Source: an uncultured Bacilli bacterium (lineage in GTDB: Bacteria; Bacillota_I; Bacilli_A; RF39; UBA660). Taken from it: a stretch of 64,000 nt of DNA. Shown here piece by piece: positions 37,630 to 44,299 of the stretch. Each line of letters starts with the position of its first letter. The stretch's first letter is position 1. A model generated the notes under the pieces. It did no database searches. It was not told the DNA's origin and was given only the letters and a program-made list of their open reading frames with translations. The position numbers and the translations under genes were made by a program. Location: contig CAKOMS010000001.1 of the NCBI GenBank assembly GCA_934096735.1, forward strand, positions 1 to 64,000, written 5' to 3'.

Positions 37630-37656
37630 TGTTTCACGTGAAACATATGTTGAAAA
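37630..37656. promoter_or_regulatory. parS 3 plus adjacent DnaA-box-like nonamer
   Basis: Perfect parS at 37630-37645, 2 bp, then TGTTGAAAA at 37648-37656. Confidence 0.88.
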
Positions 37657-37743
37657 CTATTTTATGAATAATAACAAAAATCATATTTTTATTATTATTG
37701 TATTTAATTTTAAATTTGTTTTTTATATTTTAATTTACTTCAA

Positions 37744-37769
37744 TGTTTCACGTGAAACATTGTTGATAA
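37744..37769. promoter_or_regulatory. parS 4 plus adjacent DnaA-box-like nonamer
   Basis: Perfect parS at 37744-37759, 1 bp, then TGTTGATAA at 37761-37769. Confidence 0.88.
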
Positions 37770-37903
37770 CTTTTGAATTGATTTTTAAATTTACTTATTT
37801 ATTGTTATATATTGTTTTGTTTGTTAACATTTAGCTTTTCTTTTTTAGTTTTTTTATTTATAATGACCTATTATTATGCATTTTTTATTAAAAATAATTT
37901 TAA

Positions 37904-37931
37904 TGTTTCACGTGAAACATTGTGTTAATAA
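37904..37931. promoter_or_regulatory. parS 5 plus adjacent DnaA-box-like nonamer
   Basis: Perfect parS at 37904-37919, 3 bp, then TGTTAATAA at 37923-37931, the same nonamer that dominates oriC. Confidence 0.88.
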
Positions 37932-38005
37932 CTAATTTTTTAAAATTTTAAATTTTTCATTTCTAAATAAAGGTATTTGTCCGGTGTGTTATTTATTACC
38001 GGAAA

Positions 38006-38021
38006 TATTTCCCGGGAAATA
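38006..38021. promoter_or_regulatory. Noc-binding site 4
   Basis: Perfect TATTTCCCGGGAAATA on the far side of the parS group, preceded by TACCGGA and followed by TTGTCC. Confidence 0.85.
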
Positions 38022-38054
38022 ATTGTCCAGTGTTCTTTAAACAGCGGACAGGTA

Positions 38055-38070
38055 TGTTTCACGTGTAACA
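38055..38070. promoter_or_regulatory. parS-like site 6, one mismatch
   Basis: TGTTTCACGTGTAACA: one substitution breaks the palindrome. Unlike sites 1-5 it has no clear DnaA-like nonamer after it. Confidence 0.65.
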
Positions 38071-38125
38071 TATATAACTTATATTAAAAACGTTTGCTAT
38101 AGTGTCAAAAATGTGATAATATTTA

Positions 38126-38204
38126 GATGCACAACAAATATATCGTAAACTGGTCAGATCAGGAATGAAGCAGCCACATCGGTCACTATTTGTGTGTGCT
38201 TTTT
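38126..38204 (+). ncRNA. ffs: signal recognition particle RNA (small bacterial type)
   Basis: The domain IV signature is clear: CTGGTCAGATCAGGAATGAA followed by GCAGCC, the Ffh-binding loop of SRP RNA. The ends pair as a long hairpin (GCACAACAAATA with TATTTGTGTGTGC), about 79 nt in all, followed by CTTTTTATTTT as terminator. An extended -10 (TGTGATAAT, ending at 38120) lies just upstream. Small SRP RNA lies beside tadA and dnaX in B. subtilis too. The exact 5' end is an estimate. Confidence 0.92.
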
Positions 38205-38221
38205 ATTTTATGGAGAAATTT

Positions 38222-38635
38222 ATGAATAATTATTTTGAAAATGCTTATAAAATGGCTGTTAAGGCCTTTAATCGACGCGAAATTCCAGTTGGGTGTGTTA
38301 TCACTAAAAACGGTAAAATTATAGCTAAAAGCTTTAATAATAGACAAAAAAACTATAATATATTGGGTCATGCAGAAATTAATTGCATACTAAAAGCAGA
38401 AAAAAAGCTTAAAGATTGGCGTCTTGATGGGTGTTTCATGTATGTAACTTTGGAACCATGCGATTTATGTGCAAAGATAATAAAAGAAGCTCGTATTGAT
38501 CATGTTTTTTTCTTGATTGACAACAAAAAAAGTAAACATTTATTGCAAAACATAACACAAACAAACGATTGCAATGTAATTAAGAACAAATATTTGTGTG
38601 TTTTTAATGATTTTTTTAAAAATTTACGTCATTAA
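38222..38635 (+). CDS. tadA: tRNA-specific adenosine deaminase TadA
   Basis: Converts A34 to inosine in tRNA-Arg(ACG). 137 residues. Zinc and catalytic residues: HAEIN (His and proton-shuttling Glu) near residue 52 and EPCDLC (P-C-x-x-C) near 82. Starting at 38222 puts GGAG 6 nt upstream. A longer frame from 38165 would overlap the SRP RNA gene and is rejected. Confidence 0.94.
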   Translation: MNNYFENAYKMAVKAFNRREIPVGCVITKNGKIIAKSFNNRQKNYNILGHAEINCILKAEKKLKDWRLDGCFMYVTLEPCDLCAKIIKEARIDHVFFLIDNKKSKHLLQNITQTNDCNVIKNKYLCVFNDFFKNLRH

Positions 38636-38686
38636 TTATAATTTTTTAAATCTTTATGTTATAATATTTTGGGGAGATGATATGGC

Positions 38687-40288
38687 ATGAGTTATAAAGT
38701 ACTTTATAGAAAATATAGACCTGATAATTTTGATAACATTATTGGTCAATATTACACAATTAAAACTTTAAAAAATTCAATTATAAATAACAAAGTTTCT
38801 CATGCGTACATTTTTTCTGGTCCAAGAGGAACTGGAAAAACATCAACTGCAAAAGTATTTGCGAAGGCTTTAAATTGTGAGTCGCCTATAGATGGTTCAC
38901 CATGTAATAATTGTTCATTTTGTAACAATTTTTTAGAAAATCCAGATATTATAGAAATTGATGCTGCTTCAAATAATGGTGTTGATCAGATTAGAAATTT
39001 AATCGATAACATTAAATTATCACCAAGTAATGGTAAGTATAAAGTTTATATTATTGATGAAGTTCATATGTTAACTACCAGTGCATTTAATGCCTTACTT
39101 TTAACATTAGAAGAACCTCCAAAGCATGCTATTTTTATTTTAGCAACTACAAATATAGAAAATGTTCCTGTTACTATTTTATCTAGATGCCAAAGATTTG
39201 ATTTTCAAAAAATTAGTAATAAAGATATTTCGGCATCTTTAAGAAAAATTTGTGATTTAGAAAATATTGTAGCTGATGATGAAGCACTTGATGAAATTGC
39301 CTATCTATCTGAGGGTGGTATGAGGGACTCACTTAGCATATTAGATCAATTATCTAAGTTAGAAGAAAAAATTACTTTAGATCTAATTGAAAAAGAAATT
39401 AAAACAATTTCTAAAAAAAATATAGATGATGTATTTAATGCAATTGAAAGTAATGATTTAGATGGTTTTGTTAATTTATTAAGAGAATATAGTAATAGAA
39501 ACGTTGACTATAAAATGTTTGTTAAAAAGATGATTGATGTTGGTAGTAAAAGAGCGTTAAGTTTAAAAAGTAATCCTAGTAAATATGTACTTAATTCAGA
39601 TAATTATAAAAAAATGGTATTACTTTTAATTGATTCTTTAAATAAAATTAATATCAATGTGAATCCATTCGTAACTTTGGAAATGCTTTTATTAGATTTT
39701 TTTAGTACAGAAAATTTTGATGTTAATAACGAAAAAATTATAAAGAAAGATTATAAAATTGAATTAAGTAATGAAGTAAAGAAAAATTCTAATTCTATAA
39801 GTGAATTAAAAAACGATATGACAAGTAAAAATAATTCCATTGAGGCTGGTAACAATTTTGTAAATATTAGAATCAATAATTGTTTTGTGAGTGCTTCTAA
39901 AGAATCATTAGAAAAAGCTAAAGAATTATTAAATAATTTAAAAAATGATTTAAATATTACTGGTAAAGTAAAATCTATTATTGAAGATGCTCAAGTAGTA
40001 GTTGCTTCTGAAAAAATTGTTGTTTTATCGATGTTAAGTGATCATCTTGCTGAAGATGCAAACGAAAACATATTAGCAATTGAAAAAGCTTTTAATTCAA
40101 TTATTAATGAAGATTCAAAAATTAAGTTAGTATTTATTTCTGAAAATAAATGGATTATAGAAAAGAATAAATATATAGGAAATTTGAAAAAGGGTTATGT
40201 TTATAAGGAAATATGTGAAAATGAAGATAATCAAATGCAAGAAAAATTAACAGATGTATTTGATTTATCAAAAATTGAAATAATTTAA
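38687..40288 (+). CDS. dnaX: DNA polymerase III subunits gamma and tau
   Basis: Clamp-loader ATPase. 533 residues. Walker A SGPRGTGKTSTAKVFAKALN near residue 44, zinc-binding Cys cluster (CESPIDGSPCNNCSFCNN), Walker B VYIIDEVHML, sensor 1 and SRC motif LSRCQRFDF; domains IV and V follow. GGGGAG lies upstream and the start is MSYKVLYRKYRP. Heads the dnaX-ebfC-recR-bofA-holB group. Confidence 0.97.
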   Translation: MSYKVLYRKYRPDNFDNIIGQYYTIKTLKNSIINNKVSHAYIFSGPRGTGKTSTAKVFAKALNCESPIDGSPCNNCSFCNNFLENPDIIEIDAASNNGVDQIRNLIDNIKLSPSNGKYKVYIIDEVHMLTTSAFNALLLTLEEPPKHAIFILATTNIENVPVTILSRCQRFDFQKISNKDISASLRKICDLENIVADDEALDEIAYLSEGGMRDSLSILDQLSKLEEKITLDLIEKEIKTISKKNIDDVFNAIESNDLDGFVNLLREYSNRNVDYKMFVKKMIDVGSKRALSLKSNPSKYVLNSDNYKKMVLLLIDSLNKININVNPFVTLEMLLLDFFSTENFDVNNEKIIKKDYKIELSNEVKKNSNSISELKNDMTSKNNSIEAGNNFVNIRINNCFVSASKESLEKAKELLNNLKNDLNITGKVKSIIEDAQVVVASEKIVVLSMLSDHLAEDANENILAIEKAFNSIINEDSKIKLVFISENKWIIEKNKYIGNLKKGYVYKEICENEDNQMQEKLTDVFDLSKIEII

Positions 40289-40302
40289 AGGAGGTGATTG
40301 AA

Positions 40303-40602
40303 ATGAATATGCAAAATTTAATGGCTCAAGCTCAAAGAATGCAAAGAGAAATTTCACAAAAAAAAGAAGAGTTAGAAAAGATGGAGTTTATTGGAAAATC
40401 TGAATGGGTTTTAATTACTTTTTATGGAAATAAAACAATTAAAAAAGTAGAAATTGTTAAAGAGGGTATTATTTCTGAGGAAGACAAGGAAATTTTAGAA
40501 GATATGATTCAAATTGCTACTAAAGATGCTTTTATTCAAATTAATGAAGCAATAAGTGATAAATTGGGAAAATATGCTGGTGCATTAGATGGGTTGATGT
40601 AA
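40303..40602 (+). CDS. ebfC: YbaB/EbfC family nucleoid-associated protein
   Basis: A 99-residue homodimeric DNA-binding protein usually found between dnaX and recR, as here. N-terminal helix MQNLMAQAQRMQREISQKK, central beta strands (WVLITFYGNKTIKKVEI) and C-terminal helix with DKLGKYAGAL. AGGAGGTG is 6 nt before the ATG at 40303. The GTG at 40294 overlaps it. Confidence 0.93.
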   Translation: MNMQNLMAQAQRMQREISQKKEELEKMEFIGKSEWVLITFYGNKTIKKVEIVKEGIISEEDKEILEDMIQIATKDAFIQINEAISDKLGKYAGALDGLM

Positions 40603-40603
40603 T

Positions 40604-41206
40604 ATGATTTATCCTGATGAATTACAAAAAATTATTAATTTTTATAAAAAATTACCTGGTATAGGTGATAAATCTGCTGAAAGAATGGCTCTTGCAACAC
40701 TTGAAATAAAGGAAGATGACATTAATTCTTTTTCAAAATCATTAATTGAGGCAAAAAAAAATCTTCATCAATGTAAAATATGTGGCCATTTGACTAATAG
40801 TGAAGAATGTAATGTATGTAGTGATGTAAATAGAGATCATAATTTAATTTGTGTTATAGAAGATTATAAAAGTGTTTTCTCTTTTGAAAAAGTAGGTAAC
40901 TTTAAAGGTGTTTATCATGTTTTGAATGGTCTTATATCTCCAATGGATGGTATTGGGCCTGAGGACATTAATCTATCTTCTTTAGTGAAAAGAGTAAATG
41001 AACTCGAAAATCCTGAATTAATACTCGCTTTAAAAAGTTCAATTGAAGGAGAAACTACTACGTTGTATTTAAAAAAAATATTTGAAAATAAAAATGTGTT
41101 AATATCTAGACTCTCTTATGGTATACCGATGGGTGCTGAAATAGATTATTTAGATATAATGACATTAGATAAAGCATTAGAAGATCGTAAAAAGATTAGT
41201 GAATAA
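40604..41206 (+). CDS. recR: recombination protein RecR
   Basis: 200 residues. Helix-hairpin-helix LPGIGDKSAERMAL, a four-Cys zinc finger (CKICGHLTNSEECNVC) and a Toprim domain (LICVIEDYKSVFSFEKVGNF). Works with RecF and RecO in gap repair. Its last codons overlap or abut the bofA leader. Confidence 0.97.
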   Translation: MIYPDELQKIINFYKKLPGIGDKSAERMALATLEIKEDDINSFSKSLIEAKKNLHQCKICGHLTNSEECNVCSDVNRDHNLICVIEDYKSVFSFEKVGNFKGVYHVLNGLISPMDGIGPEDINLSSLVKRVNELENPELILALKSSIEGETTTLYLKKIFENKNVLISRLSYGIPMGAEIDYLDIMTLDKALEDRKKISE

Positions 41207-41243
41207 TTATAATTATAATAAATATAATTATATTGGTGATAAC

Positions 41244-41429
41244 TTGAAAAAAAGTATTAGTTTTATACTTAAAAGATTAGTTTTTGCAATTGGCATTATA
41301 TATGGACTTAATGTAGTTTTAAGTAATGCACAAATATATTTACCATTTAATATTATTACTATACTTGTGACAACTTTTTTAGGAATCCCTGGTTTGTTAT
41401 CTCTTTTTGCTATCTTCTACATCATTTAG
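41244..41429 (+). CDS. bofA: pro-sigma-K processing inhibitor BofA
   Basis: A 61-residue mother-cell membrane protein that holds the SpoIVFB protease inactive until the forespore signals. Two hydrophobic helices. The family core is LVFAIGIIYGLNVVLSNAQI, then YLPFNIITILVTTFLGIPGL. The TTG at 41244 follows GGTGATAAC; the frame also extends upstream to 41199 through a Tyr/Asn-rich stretch that would overlap recR. It lies directly after recR as in B. subtilis. Confidence 0.85.
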   Translation: MKKSISFILKRLVFAIGIIYGLNVVLSNAQIYLPFNIITILVTTFLGIPGLLSLFAIFYII

Positions 41430-41439
41430 GAGGTTTATT

Positions 41440-42264
41440 ATAGAAAGTAGCGAATTGTTAAAATTAGTTCAATATTATAAAGAGGATAAACTAGCACATG
41501 CATATTTAATTTCTACAAATAATATTGAAAGTTGTAAATCAGTTCTTTTAGATGTTATAAAGAATATTTTTTGTAGTGGCGAATATGTAGCAAATTGCAC
41601 AAAATGTTCTTTATGTCATTTAATAGATATAAATAATATGCCTAGTTTAAAAATTATAAGTCCTGATGGTGCATTTATAAAAAAGGATCAAGTATTAGCA
41701 TTAAGAAATGATTTTTCAAAAGAAAGTCAGTTTTCAAAAGAAAATATTTATATTATTTTAGAGGCCGAAAAGATGAACAAAGAATCTGCTAATACTATAC
41801 TTAAATTTTTAGAAGAGCCAGAAGGAAATGTATTAGGTTTTTTTGTTACAAATCATATAGAGAATATACTACCAACAATTCAAAGTAGATGTGAATTAAT
41901 TTATTCATTTTTTGATGTAGATGAAGATGCAAATTTAAGTGAAGATGAATTATCACAACTTTTGCAAATTAAAGAGACATATTATAAAGAATTAAATAGT
42001 AATGATGTGTCAATATTAACAAATAAAAAATACTTAACTCAAATAGAGAAAAAAGATATTATTTATATTTTTAAAATGATTTTAAATGATTATTATGATA
42101 ACTTAAAAGAAGGTATTAATTCTAAAAGTAATATTTATAAAACTAAGAAAAAAATAGATTTGATTGTCGAATTTTTAGAAAAAATCAATTATAATGTTAA
42201 TGTTGATTTATTATTAGATAGTCTTGTTATTGAATTTGAGGTGATAAATAATGAAGATATGTAG
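41440..42264 (+). CDS. holB: DNA polymerase III delta-prime subunit, probable AUA start
   Basis: Clamp-loader subunit. 274 codons from 41440. Features: DKLAHAYLIS, a Cys cluster (NCTKCSLC), IYIILEAEKMNKESANTILK, LEEPEGNVLGFFVTN and the SRCE arginine-finger region (TIQSRCELIY). A strong AGGAGG at 41428-41433 is followed after 6 bases by ATA (after 3 by ATT), not by ATG, GTG or TTG. The nearest usual starts are a TTG inside bofA (41407) and a TTG fifteen bases downstream at 41455. AUA initiation is therefore proposed; the downstream TTG remains possible. Confidence 0.9.
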   Translation: MESSELLKLVQYYKEDKLAHAYLISTNNIESCKSVLLDVIKNIFCSGEYVANCTKCSLCHLIDINNMPSLKIISPDGAFIKKDQVLALRNDFSKESQFSKENIYIILEAEKMNKESANTILKFLEEPEGNVLGFFVTNHIENILPTIQSRCELIYSFFDVDEDANLSEDELSQLLQIKETYYKELNSNDVSILTNKKYLTQIEKKDIIYIFKMILNDYYDNLKEGINSKSNIYKTKKKIDLIVEFLEKINYNVNVDLLLDSLVIEFEVINNEDM

Positions 42265-43030
42265 TGTTGTTTTTAAAAATAATGGAAAATCATATGATTT
42301 TATTGATGAAAAAAATAGTAAAATTAATGATTATGTTATAGTTAATACTGAAAAGGGTATTCAATATGGTAAAGTAATAAAAACTATTGAAGTTTGCGAA
42401 GATAATTCTTCTTTGGAATATAAAAACATTGTAAGAATTGCAACTGAAGAAGATAAAAGTAATTATTTATCTTTGTTAAAAGAATCATCTGTAGCACTTA
42501 ATAAATGTAAAAATTTAGTTAAAACATTAGAATTAAAAATGAATGTTTTGTCAGCCGAATTCAATTTTGATAAAACGCAACTTGTTTTTTTATTTACATC
42601 TGATGATAGAGTTGACTTTAGAGAACTTGCAAAAAAGCTTGCTTCAATATATCATACAAGAATTGAACTTAGACAAATTGGAGCTAGAGATAAAGCAAAA
42701 GAAGTTGGTGGCATAGGAGTCTGTGGTCAAAAAATTTGTTGTGCTAGATTTTTACATAAGATGGATGCTATTTCAATGAATATGGCAAAAAATCAAAATT
42801 TAGCATTAAATCCAAATAAGATAAATGGTGTATGTGGAAGACTTTTGTGTTGTTTACAATATGAAGATGAAAATTATGTAAGATTATGTAAGGGTTTACC
42901 AATTGTTGGTGATGAATATGTGGTTAGTAATAATGTTGGCAAAGTTGTAAGTGTAGATATTTTAAATAGAAAAATTAAAGTATTAGTTAATGGAAATAAG
43001 GAAGAAGTAACGATTGATGAGCAACAGTAA
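42251..43030 (+). CDS. ricT: PSP1 family iron-sulfur protein RicT (YaaT)
   Basis: 259 residues. Subunit of the Y-complex (RicA-RicF-RicT) that steers RNase Y mRNA maturation and promotes Spo0A phosphorylation, competence and biofilm formation in B. subtilis. Cys clusters CGQKICCARFL and CGRLLCCLQYE can hold the [4Fe-4S] clusters. It overlaps holB by 14 bp and precedes trmN6, the holB-yaaT-yabB order of Bacilli. Confidence 0.95.
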   Translation: MKICSVVFKNNGKSYDFIDEKNSKINDYVIVNTEKGIQYGKVIKTIEVCEDNSSLEYKNIVRIATEEDKSNYLSLLKESSVALNKCKNLVKTLELKMNVLSAEFNFDKTQLVFLFTSDDRVDFRELAKKLASIYHTRIELRQIGARDKAKEVGGIGVCGQKICCARFLHKMDAISMNMAKNQNLALNPNKINGVCGRLLCCLQYEDENYVRLCKGLPIVGDEYVVSNNVGKVVSVDILNRKIKVLVNGNKEEVTIDEQQ

Positions 43031-43742
43031 CGAAGTATTAAATGACCTGTTTGATTACATTGGTTATAAAATATATCAAATTAAAGGTAATTTTAAATTT
43101 TCTTTGGATTCAATATTACTTGCAGAATACACTAAGGTTAAGAGAAATACAAAATTTATTTTAGATATGTGTACTGGTAATGCTCCAATACCTCTTATTC
43201 TTACTACGAAAACTAATGCTTCTATTGATGCAGTTGAAATTCAAGAAAATATAGCGAAATTAGCTACAAAATCAGTTATTTATAACAATAAACAAAATCA
43301 AATTAATATAATTAATGCTGATATTAATGATATTGATAATTATATTTTTAATAAAAAGTATGATATTATTACATGTAATCCGCCATTTTTTAAAGTAGAT
43401 AATTATGATTTTACTAATAAATATGAAGGACTTAGTTTAGCAAGACATGAAATAAAAATTGATTTAGAAAGAATTTTTATGATTGCTTCTAATCATTTGA
43501 ATGATAAAGGTGAATTTTACATGGTTCATAGAGTTGCTCGGTTAGATGAAATTATTATAATGGCTGATAAATATAATTTAAGAGTTAAGAATATTACATT
43601 AGTAAAAACTAAAGAAAGTGAAAGACCAAGTATATTACTTATTAGATGTGTTAAAAGTTCAAAATATGGAATAAAAATTCAAAACACTCTTAATATTGAA
43701 AATCTTAAAACATATCAAAATTTATTTAAGGAGGAGTTATGA
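43017..43742 (+). CDS. trmN6: tRNA1(Val) (adenine37-N6)-methyltransferase (YabB family)
   Basis: 241 residues. SAM-binding region ILDMCTGNAPIPLIL and catalytic NPPF (TCNPPFFK) of the N6-adenine methyltransferases. Starts at 43017, within the end of ricT, and its stop overlaps the pth start (ATGA). Related to B. subtilis YabB; exact tRNA target is inferred from the family. Confidence 0.87.
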   Translation: MSNSNEVLNDLFDYIGYKIYQIKGNFKFSLDSILLAEYTKVKRNTKFILDMCTGNAPIPLILTTKTNASIDAVEIQENIAKLATKSVIYNNKQNQINIINADINDIDNYIFNKKYDIITCNPPFFKVDNYDFTNKYEGLSLARHEIKIDLERIFMIASNHLNDKGEFYMVHRVARLDEIIIMADKYNLRVKNITLVKTKESERPSILLIRCVKSSKYGIKIQNTLNIENLKTYQNLFKEEL

Positions 43743-44290
43743 AATTAATAGTTGGATTAGGTAATCCTGGTAAAGAATATAGAAACACAAGACATAATGT
43801 TGGTTTTATGGTAGTTGATCATTATTTAAATAAAGTTACTTGGAAAGAAAAATTTGAAGGGCTATATTGTGAAAAGATTATTAATGATGAAAAAATTGTT
43901 TTTTTGAAACCTCAAACATTTATGAATTTATCTGGAATTTCTGTTAAAAAAGCAGTGGATTATTATAAATTAAATATAGAAGATATATTAATAATTCAAG
44001 ATGATTTAGATATTGAACTTGGACATTACAAATTAAAAAGGAATAGTTCATCAGGAGGTCATAATGGTATAAATTCAATAATATCGTCTTTAAATACTGA
44101 TTCATTTTTGAGATTAAAAATTGGTATTTCAAAAACCAGATTGATTTCTACGACTGATTATGTGATTGGAAAATTTAGTTCTACAGAAATTGAAACTTTA
44201 AATTCGCTAATGGATGAATTTGATGATGTTATAACTTCTTTTATAAATAATGGTATAGAAAAGACTATTCAAATTTATAATAAAAAGTAG
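43739..44290 (+). CDS. pth: peptidyl-tRNA hydrolase
   Basis: 183 residues. Releases peptide from drop-off peptidyl-tRNA. Catalytic His in NTRHNVGFMVVD, FLKPQTFMNLSG, and DDLDIELGHYKLKRNSSSGG followed by HNGI. AAGGAGG lies 4 nt before the ATG. Followed 9 bp later by mfd, the usual pth-mfd pair. Confidence 0.97.
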   Translation: MKLIVGLGNPGKEYRNTRHNVGFMVVDHYLNKVTWKEKFEGLYCEKIINDEKIVFLKPQTFMNLSGISVKKAVDYYKLNIEDILIIQDDLDIELGHYKLKRNSSSGGHNGINSIISSLNTDSFLRLKIGISKTRLISTTDYVIGKFSSTEIETLNSLMDEFDDVITSFINNGIEKTIQIYNKK

Positions 44291-44299
44291 GGATTATAA

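Larger units (their letters stand above)
36915..38125. other. composite Noc-site / parS / DnaA-box array (putative centromere-like region)
   Basis: A gene-free 1.2-kb interval between gyrA and the SRP RNA gene. In order: three perfect Noc sites (36926, 37021, 37093), five perfect 16-bp parS palindromes (37212, 37405, 37630, 37744, 37904) each followed by a DnaA-box-like nonamer, a fourth perfect Noc site (38006) and a parS with one mismatch (38055). The spacing is irregular (114-225 bp). TACCGGA occurs near the Noc sites at 37128-37134, 37997-38003 and inverted at 37039-37045. Both strands carry stops throughout; no protein gene is seen. Confidence 0.9.

Noticed and set aside
36921..38070. 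CRISPR-like array of short repeats
   Set aside because: The repeats are two different perfect palindromes with very uneven spacing and related spacers. They match parS and Noc-site consensus sequences, and no cas gene is nearby.
38165..38221. Longer tadA reading frame from 38165
   Set aside because: It would begin inside the SRP RNA gene and has no ribosome site; the ATG at 38222 has GGAG 6 nt upstream.
42167..42180. Another Spo0A box (TGTCGAA) in holB
   Set aside because: Single copy inside a coding region without a promoter context; expected by chance.
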